From Glandiceps talaboti (Eukaryota > Hemichordata > Enteropneusta > Spengelidae): a stretch of 64,000 bases of DNA. Of this stretch, positions 1 through 10,878 are shown one piece after another. The DNA lies in contig NC_135562.1 of assembly GCF_964340395.1 (NCBI RefSeq), forward strand, positions 23,716,173 through 23,780,172, given 5' to 3'. The notes below the pieces were generated by a model, which was given only the letters and a program-made list of their open reading frames with translations, was not told the origin of the DNA and searched no databases. The position numbers were made by a program, and so were the translations under genes. Within the stretch, counting starts at the first letter, position 1; each line of letters opens with the position of its first letter.

Positions 1-821
1 TTTTCATAGATGGAACCATTCTACTGTGTATGTACACTTGAAGTCTACACTGGTCTTTTCATAGATGGAACCATTCTACTGTGTATGTACATGGGGAGTC
101 TACACTGGTCTTTTCATAGATTGAACCATTCTAATGTGTATGTACACTTGAAGTCTACACTGGTCTTTTCATAGATTGAACCATTCTACTGTGTATGTAC
201 ACTTGAAGTCTACACTGGTCTTTTCATAGATTGAACCATTCTAATGTGTATGTACACTGGGAGTCTACTCTGGTCTTTTCATAGATTGAATGAACCATTC
301 TACTGTGTATGTACATGGGGAGTCTACACTGGTCTTTTCATAGATGGAACCATTCTAATGTGTATGTACACTTGAAGTCTACACTGGTCTTTTCATAGAT
401 TGAACCATTCTACTGTGTATGTACACTTGAAGTCTACACTGGTCTTTTCATAGATTGAACCATTCTACTGTGTATGTACACTGGGAGTCTACACTGGTCT
501 TTTCATAGATTGAACCATTCTAATGTGTATGTACACTTGAAGTCTACACTGGTCTTTTCATAGATTGAACCATTCTACTGTGTATGTACACTGGGAGTCT
601 ACACTGGTCTTTTCATAGATTGAACCATTCTACTGTGTATGTACACTTGAAGTCTACACTGGTCTTTTCATAGATTGAACCATTCTACTGTGTATGTACA
701 CTTGAAGTCTACACTGGTCTTTTCATAGATTGAACCATTCTACTGTGTATGTACACTGGGAGTCTACACTGGTCTTTTCATAGATTGAACCATTCTACTG
801 TGTATGTACACTTGAGGTCTA
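1..821. repeat. 55-bp minisatellite, left block
   Basis: About 15 tandem copies of a 55-bp unit, read directly (unit starts 55 bases apart, for example at 541 and 596). Copies differ mainly at two places: 'gattgaacc' versus 'gatggaacc', and 'acttgaag' versus 'actgggag' at the unit end, in an irregular mix. The array runs off the left window edge. It is interrupted at 821/822 by a LINE and resumes at 2239. Confidence 0.97.
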
Positions 822-2110
822 AGTTGATTGAGAAATCCGTTTTGATTCAACTCAATTCGTATCTATGTAGTAACAACTTGTATGCAAAATGTCAGTCAGC
901 GTATCGTGAGGGCCATAGTACTGAAACGGCACTCATTCGAGTCCAAAACGACGTGCTACGGGCCCTTGATCGCCGGGATGATGTTATTTTAATTCTACTT
1001 GATTTGTCAGCTGCTTTCGACACCATCGACCATAGAATTTTGATACATAGATTGCGTCATAGGTTCGGCATTCATGGTACTGTACTCAACTGGATTACTT
1101 CATATTTACAAGATAGAACAATGAGAGTAAGTGTTGGGTCGATGATGTCGGAAGCACAACCACTTGATTGCGGTGTTCCTCAGGGTTCTGTCCTTGGACC
1201 TGTGCTTTTTAGTTTGTACACAGCACCGCTTGAGGACATCATACTGAAACACGGTTTGGAGAGTATGTTTTATGCTGACGACTCTCAACTGTACATCGTT
1301 TGCTCCCGTGATAGTGTCCCAAGTGCAAAAATTGATAATTGTATCGGTGAAATTAGACAGTGGATGAATGATAACATGCTAGCACTTAACGATAGCAAGA
1401 CTGAGGTTATTAGATTCTCCTCTAAGTTTGGTAGTGGGGACCGACCACGGGAGTGTGATGTACATGTTGGAGGCGTCAGTGTGCATTCTTCTCCAATAGT
1501 TCGTGACCTTGGTGTCACATTTGATGTTTCGATGACGATGGTACCACACGTTTCAAGTGTGTGCAAATCAGCATATTTTGCTTTGTGGAGGATCAGTAGA
1601 ATCCGTAATCTTTTAGACCAACGATCAACAGAAACATTGGTTCATGCATTTGTTACTTCTAGGCTTGATTACTGCAATAGTCTGCTTTATGGCCTGCAAA
1701 GGTATCACATCACTAAATTACAGTCCATTCAGAATGCTGCTGCACGATTAGTAACCAAAACAAGGAAAGCGGAACATATTACACCAGTACTCAATATGCT
1801 GCATTGGCTTCCCTTACAGAAACGGGTTGAATTTAAAATCATGTGTTTAACTTATAAAGTTTTAAATAATAGGACACCTGTATACCTTAGTGACCTCTTG
1901 AATGTTCGTTCTCCTGGCCGCACTCTTCGATCTACTACAGCAGGAGCAAACACATTACAGCAGCCTGTAGTTAACACGGTGTTTTATGGCGACAGGGCCT
2001 TTTCGTCATGTGCTCCACGTTTGTGGAATCGGCTGCCTGTTGCACTCCGTTCGAGTGAAAATTTTAATATTTTTAAATCGAATCTCAAAACATACCTTTT
2101 TACTGTATGA
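749..2110 (+). CDS. LINE reverse transcriptase, C-terminal part
   Basis: This is a 453-codon reading frame. About the first 24 codons come from minisatellite sequence, so the annotated ATG is accidental; retrotransposon coding starts near 822. RT blocks occur in order: a SAYREGHSTETAL-type block, LLDLSAAFDTIDH with the catalytic Asp at 1019-1021, GVPQGSVLGPVLF, and the catalytic YADD at 1271-1282. A thumb/C-terminal region ending in SNLKTYLF follows. The endonuclease domain is missing. The frame is intact over all remaining RT, so the insertion is fairly young, but it cannot encode a full protein. CR1/L2-like is inferred from motif style and the 3' tail; another Jockey-superfamily clade is possible. 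Confidence 0.85.
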   Translation: MYTGSLHWSFHRLNHSTVYVHLRSKLIEKSVLIQLNSYLCSNNLYAKCQSAYREGHSTETALIRVQNDVLRALDRRDDVILILLDLSAAFDTIDHRILIHRLRHRFGIHGTVLNWITSYLQDRTMRVSVGSMMSEAQPLDCGVPQGSVLGPVLFSLYTAPLEDIILKHGLESMFYADDSQLYIVCSRDSVPSAKIDNCIGEIRQWMNDNMLALNDSKTEVIRFSSKFGSGDRPRECDVHVGGVSVHSSPIVRDLGVTFDVSMTMVPHVSSVCKSAYFALWRISRIRNLLDQRSTETLVHAFVTSRLDYCNSLLYGLQRYHITKLQSIQNAAARLVTKTRKAEHITPVLNMLHWLPLQKRVEFKIMCLTYKVLNNRTPVYLSDLLNVRSPGRTLRSTTAGANTLQQPVVNTVFYGDRAFSSCAPRLWNRLPVALRSSENFNIFKSNLKTYLFTV

Positions 2111-2238
2111 TTGTTTTATTCACTTTCACTGATGTATTGTGTTTTAACGGTGTCTTAGTACTGTAAGGCGCTTTGAGATGTTTTTACATGGAAAGCGTTT
2201 GTCTTTTTAAGAAATAAATATTATTATTATTATTATTA
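822..2238 (+). mobile_element. 5'-truncated CR1/L2-like LINE inserted in the minisatellite
   Basis: The minisatellite breaks off inside one unit at 820-821 and resumes in the same unit at 2239, so the intervening 1.4 kb is an insertion. It encodes the C-terminal part of a non-LTR reverse transcriptase, has a short 3' UTR, and ends in a (TTA)n tail after an AATAAA-like stretch near 2212. A short 3' tandem tail and 5' truncation are typical of CR1/L2-clade LINEs. Any target-site duplication is at most 2 bases (TA), which is ambiguous with the tail. Confidence 0.9.
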
Positions 2239-3395
2239 CACTGGTCTTTTCATAGATGGAACCATTCTACTGTGTATGTACACTTGAAGTCTACACTGGT
2301 CTTTTCATAGATGGAACCATTCTACTGTGTATGTACACTTGAAGTCTACACTGGTCTTTTCATAGATTGAACCATTCTAATGTGTATGTACACTTGAAGT
2401 CTACACTGGTCTTTTCATAGATTGAACCATTCTACTGTGTATGTACACTTGAAGTCTACACTGGTCTTTTCATAGATTGAACCATTCTACTGTGTATGTA
2501 CACTGGGAGTCTACACTGGTCTTTTCATAGATTGAACCATTCTACTGTGTATGTACACTTGAGGTCTACACTGGTCTTTTCATAGATGGAACCATTCTAC
2601 TGTGTATGTACACTTGAAGTCTACACTGGTCTTTTCATAGATGGAACCATTCTACTGTGTATGTACACTTGAAGTCTACACTGGTCTTTTCATAGATTGA
2701 ACCATTCTAATGTGTATGTACACTTGAAGTCTACACTGGTCTTTTCATAGATTGAACCATTCTACTGTGTATGTACACTTGAAGTCTACACTGGTCTTTT
2801 CATAGATTGAACCATTCTAATGTGTATGTACACTGGGAGTCTACACTGGTCTTTTCATAGATGGAACCATTCTAATGTGTATGTACACTTGAAGTCTACA
2901 CTGGTCTTTTCATAGATTGAACCATTCTACTGTGTATGTACACTTGAAGTCTACACTGGTCTTTTCATAGATTGAACCATTCTACTGTGTATGTACACTG
3001 GGAGTCTACACTGGTCTTTTCATAGATTGAACCATTCTAATGTGTATGTACACTTGAAGTCTACACTGGTCTTTTCATAGATTGAACCATTCTACTGTGT
3101 ATGTACACTGGGAGTCTACACTGGTCTTTTCATAGATTGAACCATTCTACTGTGTATGTACACTTGAAGTCTACACTGGTCTTTTCATAGATTGAACCAT
3201 TCTACTGTGTATGTACACTTGAAGTCTACACTGGTCTTTTCATAGATTGAACCATTCTACTGTGTATGTACACTGGGAGTCTACACTGGTCTTTTCATAG
3301 ATTGAACCATTCTACTGTGTATGTACACTTGAAGTCTACACTGGTCTTTTCATAGATTGAACCATTCTACTGTGTATGTACACTTGAAGTCTACA
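2239..3395. repeat. 55-bp minisatellite, right block
   Basis: About 21 further copies of the same 55-bp unit with the same variant positions as the left block. The array ends near 3395, where the sequence becomes non-repetitive. With the left block the visible array holds about 36 units. Confidence 0.97.
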
Positions 3396-4327
3396 TTCTA
3401 TAGGGGGCTTCACACAGTAAAATATAGTCTGCTCTAAAACGATAGTTCGTTATTTAGTCCGCTTTCTTCATTTCTATGTTAACTGGAAACAAATGCTACA
3501 ATTTCTGTAACATAAACACTAGTAGACACAAGCAATTCAGGTCTAAAACACAAAGTTGGGTGAATTTGTCTGCTAAATTATATCTTACCTGCCACAAAAT
3601 TGGACATTTCCTAACTTTAACATTAATTTCAGAGCCTTCAAGACCCAAGAAATGTTCAGAGATACCCCAATCCTGTCAAAATTGGCTAAAGTAGAAACGC
3701 ATGCTTGCAGCATTTTGAAATGGGTAGTATGCTGACATCTCCCTCACGTTTTCAGCATGATCTCGTCTATTTGAGTTTGCCCAGCAGGAATTATTGTAGC
3801 ATTTGCTTCCAGTTAACCCTCAAAATCACAACAATCACTACAATTATTGCAGCTACCCTAAATATAATGCATTTTTTACGCATCAGTACAGTAAGATTGA
3901 AATTGTTCCATCAGACTCGAACGTATTTGAACAGATTGAGACGTATTCAAGAGATGTTTGATGGAAAATGCATTTCTTTGGTGATGGTCAAGGCACATAT
4001 TCTTGTATGACTTTTATATCTAGGAGCTTAATTTGCATTGCTGGTCACAACCATTATAAAGAGATATGTACAGGGTTTAATAATAATAATGATAATAATG
4101 TGCAGGCCTATATATAGAACATTAGACTCTTGAAAGCACACAGAACTAGAAACAGCACTTACAACAGTCCTTTATATATGTCTTCAACTCCCTGGAAAGT
4201 ACATGTGTGTAATCCATTGCAACCTCGTGGTTTTAAATCCTCCACCTAGCAACCTCTATCCTATCAGGTCCCCATACACTTTGGTTGACTTCGACACATT
4301 AATGATTCCAGTCAATTTTATCCTTAG
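3396..4327. other. Intronic sequence upstream of a separase exon
   Basis: No exon is recognised here. A degraded repeat at about 4130-4300 resembles 23500-23610: both contain an 'actccctgg' stretch, 'aatccattgca', 'ctctatcct' and 'caggwcccca'. A reading frame through this stretch contains an LNPPPSNL-like string that superficially resembles the upstream separase sequence. I attribute it to the repeat, because the splice acceptor at 4321-4327 gives a better exon start. Confidence 0.5.
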
Positions 4328-4411
4328 TCAAAAAGGTTGGCATGGTGTGGCTGGTAACAAACCAAGCAGACAAGAATTCAAGACAGCCTTACTAAAGGAA
4401 GACCTCTTTAT
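4328..4411 (+). CDS. ESPL1: Separase, internal exon before the catalytic His
   Basis: Separase is the caspase-fold cysteine protease that cleaves the cohesin kleisin RAD21/SCC1 at anaphase onset. This 84-nt exon follows a pyrimidine-rich acceptor ending in TTAG (4324-4327) and ends at a consensus GTAAGT donor (4412). It encodes about 28 residues, including GWHGVAGNKPS and ending KEDLFI. These align with the vertebrate separase block GWRGVVGEVP...DLYI that directly precedes the YAGHG motif. Both boundaries are phase 2, and the last two bases join the next exon at 14675 to give Ile followed by YCGHG. The upstream part of this very long protein lies outside the window. Confidence 0.85.
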
Positions 4412-4445
4412 GTAAGTATCTTTATATTATACCATCCAATAAATT

Positions 4446-4933
4446 TTTAGCACAACTGAACTTCTTAGGTTCAGTAGTGCTATAGTGCTATAGGCATGGC
4501 AAAGTGTCTGTCTGTCTGTCTGTGTGTGTGTGTGTGTTGTGTGTGTGTGTGTGCGTGCGTGCGTGCGTGTGTGTGTGTGTAAACAACTTCAAGTAAAAAA
4601 ACCACTGGACCGATTGCCATGTTTGGTGGGTATATTACCTTAGGTGTCTAGTTGGGAAATTGTTCAAATCAAAATGATCTTACCATTGGTGTGGGATTTC
4701 AGTATTTAAAAAAATGTGACTAATTGTGGTCAAAAAACTGAAACTAGAAAACTACTGGGCAGATCGGTTTGAAATTTGTAGGGAATGTCCTTATGGGTGT
4801 TTAGCTTAAGAATTGTTCATGACATGATCACCCTGAACAAAACAAACAGCAGATCCTCATCACATCAGATTTTAATCAGATTGCATGTGATGATGCCATC
4901 AGCGATAAGCAAATTAGGTCTAAAATGTCAATT
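4446..4933 (+). mobile_element. TAGCAC repeat family, copy A, left part
   Basis: The copy starts with a T-run and TAGCACAACTGAAC, which forms a hairpin with GTTCAGTAGTGCT a few bases on. A (TCTG)n(TG)n microsatellite at 4501-4580 follows, then the family block 'ccactggaccgattgcc' and the 'cagatcggt'/'ttggtggg' paragraphs. The copy is broken at 4930-4933 (AATT) by the DIRS element and resumes at 10879. Related copies lie at 15350, 41077, 49075, 50155, 51938, 55165 and 60432. Confidence 0.85.
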
Positions 4934-5088
4934 CTGTACAGACAAATACCCACCTTTTAGCTTACTTTTGGGTGTCCCTCTGCTTCCCCTTGTGTATTGC
5001 CAAATATAAATTAATGCCTCCGGCACCCTGTGGCCTGTCGTCCTAGTGGTCACATGACCTTGACTAGCCAATCCCCAGTATTCCTTGG
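4934..5088 (+). repeat. DIRS left inverted terminal repeat
   Basis: From about 4944 to 5088 this is nearly the reverse complement of 10700-10844. The outermost 10 bases or so differ from the right end, as is usual for DIRS termini. It contains 'ggtcacatgacc', an almost palindromic stretch that may be part of the promoter (inference). Confidence 0.88.
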
Positions 5089-5357
5089 CAAATCGACTAA
5101 TTTCGTAGAATAGCTAAAGGACTCTGCGAGTTTTATCCTCTTGTGCCAAAATTGACACGAGATATCTTCTAATAAGCGGTGGACACTTCGCTGAATACCT
5201 CAGGATTCCAGCTAAGTCGTTCCTTTTTATTCTCGTGTGTTGCGTCTACGTTTTGTGGACACCTTATTTTTCTCAAGTTCGTTGGCACCTCATTTGGTAA
5301 ATCGGGCGCCATTGTTGTACTTGTATATTTTTTTTTAGCATTTGAACTTCCTTCACA

Positions 5358-7253
5358 ATGTCGGATCAGTCTCCCATAAGTAAGTGTGGCCACCCCATCG
5401 TTGCGGGAGATGGCCATGATCTTTGTGCGGACTGCAGATCCTGTCGGCCCGACCAGACATGCGATTTCTGCAGTAACTGGACCGATCGTCAGTGGAAAAA
5501 ATTTTCAGAAAGACGTAGCGAGATTGATGACGTCATCCCTCAACACACGTCTTTGCTAGTCGAGCGGACTTCCTCTACGGTAAGTACTTCCAAAGAAGGT
5601 AAGTCCGTTTCTCCTTTTCAGGAAAACCACCTTTTTCAAGGTGACAGTTTTACCTCCATTATGGATCCTGGAGTGCCTGCGGTTGTCGCCACACCATCCC
5701 GGTCGAACCCACATAGGGATTTATGCTCTGCGGAACCCGATCTATCGCCCGATAGACGGGATCCGTATTACCTCCCTCGGCGTTCCCAGCCCGATGACGG
5801 ACAGGTTCGCCCGATCAAAAATACGATCGTTCAGGGAGAGGCAGAACGTATCCCCACAACGGAGGTCAGGGACATTTCCTTTGGTCAAGGTCAAACCACT
5901 GCTGTGGTACGTAATAATTTACCACAGGCGGCAAATTCGAGGGGGCAGTCCAGATACCGGACACCCATCGATTCTGTGACCGACCAAACAGGAGTACAAC
6001 CTGGAGTTTATTTCTCTCCTTGGGGACACTCCTACGTTCCTTATAACCAATTTTCTGTGACAAACCCACAGTATTTCCAACAGTATACAGGGGTTCATCC
6101 ACAGATGACTGGGAACACTGCCTTCTTACCACAGGGAGCAGTACCCTATTTACCACAGGGAACAGCACCCTCTATGGTACCCAGTGTTCCCAATGCCTGG
6201 CAGCAAACCATTCAACATGGTTTTCAAGGGCGGACTCCACCTGTTACTAACCCCACACCGGGCCTAGTGACAATGAGCCCCCACCCCCAGGGGAACCAAG
6301 AGGCCGAAGCAGGAAGTCAACCGTCACCCTCTCGGCCGTCTCGTTCCAGTAGTAGGTCTACTACTCGGGATAGAGCGTCATCATCTGATCATTCTGTCTC
6401 AGGGTCAAGACATGGTGATCGGTCACGCTCCCCACATAGAGACCTTCCAGTTCGTTTTGATCGTTTAACTCGGGAAGGACGCAGGTCTCCACAGGTATCT
6501 AAGGATGTGTTGGAGATCCATGCCTCTGATGACGATTTTAGCGACATGGAATCCCGTTCTGAAATATCAGTCGGGGTAGCCAGTCGCTGTCCGTCAGCGG
6601 CCACTACTCGTGATAAAGTGGCCTATGAAAAGGTAATTTCATGGATTTACGAGCAGTTTCCCGACTGTAAACGGCCGGCTCCACCCATGCCGCTTGAATC
6701 CCGAATGTTTCAGTCGCTGGGGGAGGAGTCGCGAGCGTCATCTTACCCTACTACGTCTCTTCCTTTGGCCGATTCAGTCTCGTCTTGACAAGCACAAATT
6801 GAGAACGAACTGGCAGGTATGAACGACAGGGATCCCCTTCCACCGGGTCGATTCCCATGGTTCAAATCCAGGTCGAAGTCTTACCAGGTTCATACATCTG
6901 AACCATGGCTAGGGTCTCCAACGTTGGAGAAGGAAGCAAGGTTAGTTGACAACAACTATACTGCTTTCAAATCTTATATGGTCTCTCGCTCCTTCGTGAG
7001 CTCCGTGGGTGAATCGTTGTCTAAGAACATACGCATTCTATCACACCTGGACTGGTTTATCGCTACGGCGATTGAGTTGACTAAGAGTGGTCCTGTGTCA
7101 GACACGCAGAGCAAACTCCTCCGTCTTTTTCGCTCAGTAGCGACGAGTGTGACTGATCTCACGGACTCGTCATTACGTCAGCGGGCATCTCTAATTTTGT
7201 CAGAACGTGATGCCTTCCTTGAGCGACTAGCACCGAAATACACCCCGAACTAA
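5358..7253 (+). pseudogene. DIRS gag-like ORF with internal stop
   Basis: The frame starts at ATG 5358, about 270 bp after the left terminal repeat. The N-terminus has a Cys/His-rich cluster (CGHPIVAGDGHDLCADC, then CRPDQTCDFC and a W/F-rich WTDRQWKKF) typical of DIRS gag-like proteins and probably zinc-binding. A long Pro/Gln/Ser-rich middle and an SR-rich patch (SRSSSRSTTRDRASSS) follow. An in-frame TGA at 6786-6788 interrupts it. The same frame then continues from 6789 to a stop at about 7251 with a helical-looking segment. TGA readthrough is conceivable, but decay is more likely given the damage downstream. Confidence 0.75.
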
Positions 7254-7318
7254 AACTAGAAGCTAGGGCTAGCAAGACAAGCAATTCTAGATTTTTATTT
7301 GGGGGCTCGCTGAGCAAG

Positions 7319-7600
7319 ATGGCTAAGCAAGCTCCGACCGCAACTGAGAGGGATGCAAAATTTACAAAAAACCCTCAATTCCAGGCCACTGCTATGCCTA
7401 AAGCGTCTACGTTTACTCCGACTACAAGACAGCAACCACAAACTAGTGGATACAAGCGTCGAAGTCAGAGTAAGAAACGCACCCGTAAACCTAAACAGGT
7501 TCAGGCTGCAAACACTAGACGCTCGAGTCAGCCAGGTAAGCCGTCCACTTCCTCGACCAATCAAACACAGGGGTCAGGAAGTCGTCAGCAGTTCTCCTGA
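7319..7600 (+). pseudogene. DIRS gag C-terminal basic tail, shifted frame
   Basis: This 93-codon open stretch lies in a different frame from the preceding gag segment. It is rich in Lys, Arg, Gln and Ser (for example YKRRSQSKKRTRKPKQVQ), like the basic RNA-binding tail of DIRS gag proteins. It is most simply the displaced C-terminus of the gag ORF after a frameshift between 7253 and 7319. An independent small ORF cannot be excluded. Confidence 0.5.
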
Positions 7601-7665
7601 CTTCCTTCCCGACAGGACCGTGAACCCCACGTACAGCGGTCCAGTGGGCGGGCGTATAAGTTTAT

Positions 7666-9606
7666 ATGCAAAACATTGGGAATGCATTACGTCAGACGAA
7701 TGGATTTTTCTACCGTAAGAGAGGGTTACCGCCTATCTTTCGTACGCGATCCCTCTCTTTCGGTCGTACTGTTCGTTACTCCAGTTCCAAGACCAGTCAA
7801 CAAACGGCATTTCTGGAAGCTATCGACTCCCTAATAAGCAAAAACGCAATACAGGAAATCGATGCCCAGTCATCGGGACCCAGCTTTTACAGCCACTTTT
7901 TCCTGGTTCCAAAAAAGTCGGGGGGATGGCGTCCGATACGGAATCTATCCACTCTCAACAAGTACCTGCGAGTGCCCAGATTCAAGATGGAAACAAGTCC
8001 TCGCCTCTATTCAGCCAGGCGAATGGATGGCATCCATAGATTTGAAGGACGCCTACTTCCACATTCCCATTCACGAGTCGTGTCGTCACTTTCTCCGCTT
8101 TGCAACCGACGGTCGAGTGTTCGAATACGTAGCACTACCGTTCAGCCTCGCAACAGCACCGAGAGTCTTTACTCGAGTAGTTTCCGCGCCAGTGATCACT
8201 CTCCATGCGCGCGGTTTTCCACTAAATCCTTATCTAGACGACTGGTTGCTACACGACAAGAAAGTCGAACAGCTATGTCGTGTTGTTCGAGACACCCAGA
8301 TTATTCTGAGGTCTCTCGGATTCCTTCTGAGTCCCGACAAATCGATTCTAGTTCCTACTCAGGACATGATTTTTATCGGGATGCGTTTTATGACCAAACA
8401 GGGAATAGTCTGTCCACCGCAAGAGCGAGTAGACAAGATTGTAGTACTGGTAAGGCTTGTAGCAAAACAAACCCGCATACAAGCCAAACTATTTCTGTCC
8501 CTGTTGGGTTTGATGAATTCCATCATCGACATTTCACCATGGGCACGCCTCAGAATGCGACCAATTCAACACTACCTGTTTGCTCACTGGCACCCCAGTA
8601 TCCAATCAGCAGAGTCTATGGTTCCCATCCTACACCCCTTTTTCCACACCTACGATGGTGGTTGGACAAAGAGGCAATGTTGGAAGGAAAACAATTGTTG
8701 AGTTGGAAAACAGATATTTCCCTTTTTACCGACGCGTCCAAGGTGGGATGGGGAGCCCATCTGGACCACCACTGGACCTCAGGTACTTGGGATCTACCAT
8801 CCAGCCTCCATCATATCAACTGGTTGGAAATGCAGGCAGTTGTTCTAGCTCTTCGCCAGTTCGAACACCTGGTGTCACACCGCTGTGTGCTAGTCAATAC
8901 CGACAACACAACAGTGGTGGCTTACATCAACAAAATGGGGGGGACCAGGTCACCGACCCTATGTTATCTCACCTGAGATCTAATGTTCTGGTGCAAAGAC
9001 AGGAAGATAACACTAAGGGCACGGCACCTTCCGGGGAAGCGCAACGGGATTGCAGACGCACTCTCGCGCTGCATCCAAGTTCGCCCCACGGAATGGGAGA
9101 TTCCACAGAATGTAGCCAATCAAATCTTCATCAGGTGGAACAAGCCTGTAGTCGACCTGTTCGCGACATTTCTCAATCGCAAACTGCCTCTCTTTGTATC
9201 TCCTGTACCAGATTTCAGAGCAATGGCAGTGGACGCCATGTCTTTCAGTTGGGAGGGGCTGGAGGCTTACGCCTTCCCACCTCTCCCCCTACTACCACTA
9301 GTCCTCAGAAAAATTCAAGAGGAAAAGTGTGTACTATCTCTAGTCGCTCCACTGTGGCCGAACCGCTCGTGGTTCCCAGTGTTACTGTCTCTCCTAATAG
9401 ATCTCCCATGCAAACTACCCCAGAGGGAGGATCTGTTGTCACAGGGACGGAACATCCTTCACCCACATTCCATCTACACGTATTCAGATTGTCGAACGAT
9501 CTCTCATTGCAAAGGGCTTTTCTTGCAAGACTGCCGCGGTCATCGCAAGACCCCAGCATGCGAGTACCCTTGCCACTTACGGGGAAAAGTGGATGAGATT
9601 CTCTAG
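7666..9606 (+). pseudogene. DIRS reverse transcriptase / RNase H
   Basis: Coding is spread over two frames. The RT N-terminus (HFFLVPKKSGGWRPIRNLSTLN) is in frame 1 to about 7997. Frame 2 then carries SIDLKDAYFHIPI (catalytic Asp 8039-8041), ATAPRVFTRV and the catalytic YLDDWL at 8231-8248. Near 8645 the frame returns to 1 for RNase H: LFTDASKVGWGAHL (Asp 8731-8733), NWLEMQAV (Glu 8827-8829) and NTDNTTVVAYINKMGG (Asp 8902-8904). An in-frame TGA at 8974-8976 follows, then HLPGKRNGIADALSR and the DIRS-typical VDLFATFLNRKLP and AYAFPPLPLLPLVL region. At least two frameshifts and one stop make it a pseudogene. Confidence 0.9.
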
Positions 9607-10529
9607 TTGGTGTAATCAACGATCGATTGATCCACTCCAAGTTACTACACAACAATTAACTGCCTTTCTGTTTGAACTGTTTGATGTACAGAAGTTAGCT
9701 GTCCAAACCATAATGGTATACCGCTCAGCTATTTCTAGTACCATTAGGAGTGTTGGGGGCCCGGACTTTGGACAAAATAAGATCTTATTTAGTTTGATAA
9801 GGAACTTCCACATTAAGAGACCACCTCGGCCCATTTCAGCTCCCCAGTGGAGTCTGTCTCTAGTTTTCAACACATTACAATCTCCCCCTTTTGAACCTCT
9901 TCACCAGATTTCATTGGAATTTCTCACTCTTAAAACGACGTTCCTACTAGCTCTTGCTTCAGGCAGTCGTAGAAGCGAGATCCACGCACTAGATATTGGA
10001 CAGGGTCGAATCCAGTTGTTACAGCACCAAGTTGTACTTCAGACTCATCCTAAGTTCATTGCTAAAAATCAGGTTTTAGGTTCCGTGGCTTCTTCCATTA
10101 TCATAAAAGATTTAGCCACGCTGGTGGGAAGGGACCGAAAAGAACATCTTTTATGTCCAGTCAGAGCTCTCAAGTGGTACTGTAATCGCACTAAGGATAT
10201 TAGGGGCGATCGTACCTGCTTGTTCATCCCTTGGAAATCGGACAAAATGGATTGTACAACGGCCGACATTTCTAAGTGGATAGTTAATACTATTAAAGTA
10301 GCATACAGTTCTTCCACAGCTGATACACAGGCACTTTCTAAAGTTACTGCTCATGAGGTTCGTGCAGTCAGTCATTGAGGCAGGAACCTGGCGCTCTCGG
10401 AACTCTTTCATTAGCTTTTACTTGCGGGACATGGCCCAAGAGGCAGTCAGGATGTCTGCTCTAGGTCCTATCAGTTCGGCTCAAAATGTTGCTATGCCTT
10501 TCAGTGTGGAGACTCCCTCCACCAACTAG
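9593..10529 (+). pseudogene. DIRS tyrosine recombinase, broken before the catalytic Tyr
   Basis: The recombinase integrates the circular DIRS intermediate. The reading frame from ATG 9593 probably continues upstream in frame (TLATYGEKW... precedes the ATG). It contains LALASGSRRSEIHAL with the first catalytic Arg (9968-9970) and AHEVRAV with the His (10352-10354) and second Arg (10361-10363). It then stops at TGA 10376-10378. The expected end is in another frame: EAGTWRSRNSFISFYLRDM with the nucleophilic Tyr at 10419-10421, stop at 10527-10529. By family spacing about 16-20 residues between the HxxR box and the Tyr segment are missing, so a small frame-changing deletion inactivated the gene. 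Confidence 0.85.
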
Positions 10530-10547
10530 GTGTCGTATTCTAGGCTT

Positions 10548-10641
10548 ACCCAAAAGTAAGCTAAAAGGTGGGTATTTGTCTGTACAGAATTGTAATTTCT
10601 ACTGAAATGAATTTCTGTATAAGACTAATACCCACCTTTTA
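10548..10641 (+). repeat. DIRS internal complementary region
   Basis: Bases 10548-10591 are the reverse complement of the outer left end (4930-4973). Bases 10588-10641 are the reverse complement of the outer right end (10829-10882). The two halves share one AATT at 10588-10591. It is thus a template of the closed circle junction, the diagnostic DIRS feature used to complete both ends during replication. Confidence 0.92.
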
Positions 10642-10699
10642 TGCTCCCACCCTCCTCCCCACAGTCTCCAGTCCTTGTAACCTTCGGTTATGTTTAGAA

Positions 10700-10878
10700 C
10701 CAAGGAATACTGGGGATTGGCTAGTCAAGGTCATGTGACCACTAGGTCGACAGGCCACAGGGTGCCGGAGGCATTAATTTATATTTGGCAATACACAAGG
10801 GGAAGCAGAGGGACACCCAAAAGTAAGCTAAAAGGTGGGTATTAGTCTTATACAGAAATTCATTTCAGTAGAAATTAC
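10700..10878 (-). repeat. DIRS right inverted terminal repeat
   Basis: It begins with 'ccaaggaatactgg', the reverse complement of the inner edge of the left repeat at 5075-5088. Beyond 'ggtgggtatt' it carries an outer extension (about 10844-10878) that is absent from the left end but present in the internal complementary region. Confidence 0.88.

Larger units (their letters stand above)
4934..10878 (+). mobile_element. Complete DIRS-type retrotransposon, decayed
   Basis: This 5.9-kb tyrosine-recombinase retrotransposon has every structural part of the DIRS group: inverted terminal repeats (4934-5088 and 10700-10878), a gag-like gene, RT with RNase H, a tyrosine recombinase, and an internal complementary region (10548-10641) complementary to both outer ends. 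DIRS elements replicate through a circular intermediate and integrate by recombinase, without an integrase. Both junctions carry AATT (4930-4933 and 10879-10882). Several frameshifts and stops make it non-autonomous now. It sits inside a TAGCAC-family copy in a separase intron. Confidence 0.93.

Noticed and set aside
1-3395. CRISPR-like array
   Set aside because: Units are directly tandem without unique spacers and the genome is eukaryotic; it is a minisatellite. The same holds for the other arrays.
4203-4327. Extension of the separase exon upstream, with an LNPPPSNL string resembling separase
   Set aside because: This stretch resembles the interspersed repeat at 23500-23610, and the acceptor at 4324-4327 gives an exon start that matches the separase alignment and phase.
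5641-6168. Overlapping frames on both strands within the DIRS gag region
   Set aside because: They are shadows of the gag-like frame, which has the recognisable Cys/His cluster and a continuous low-complexity region.
10151-10411. Minus-strand frame over the recombinase
   Set aside because: It is antisense to the HxxR-containing recombinase and lacks any motif.
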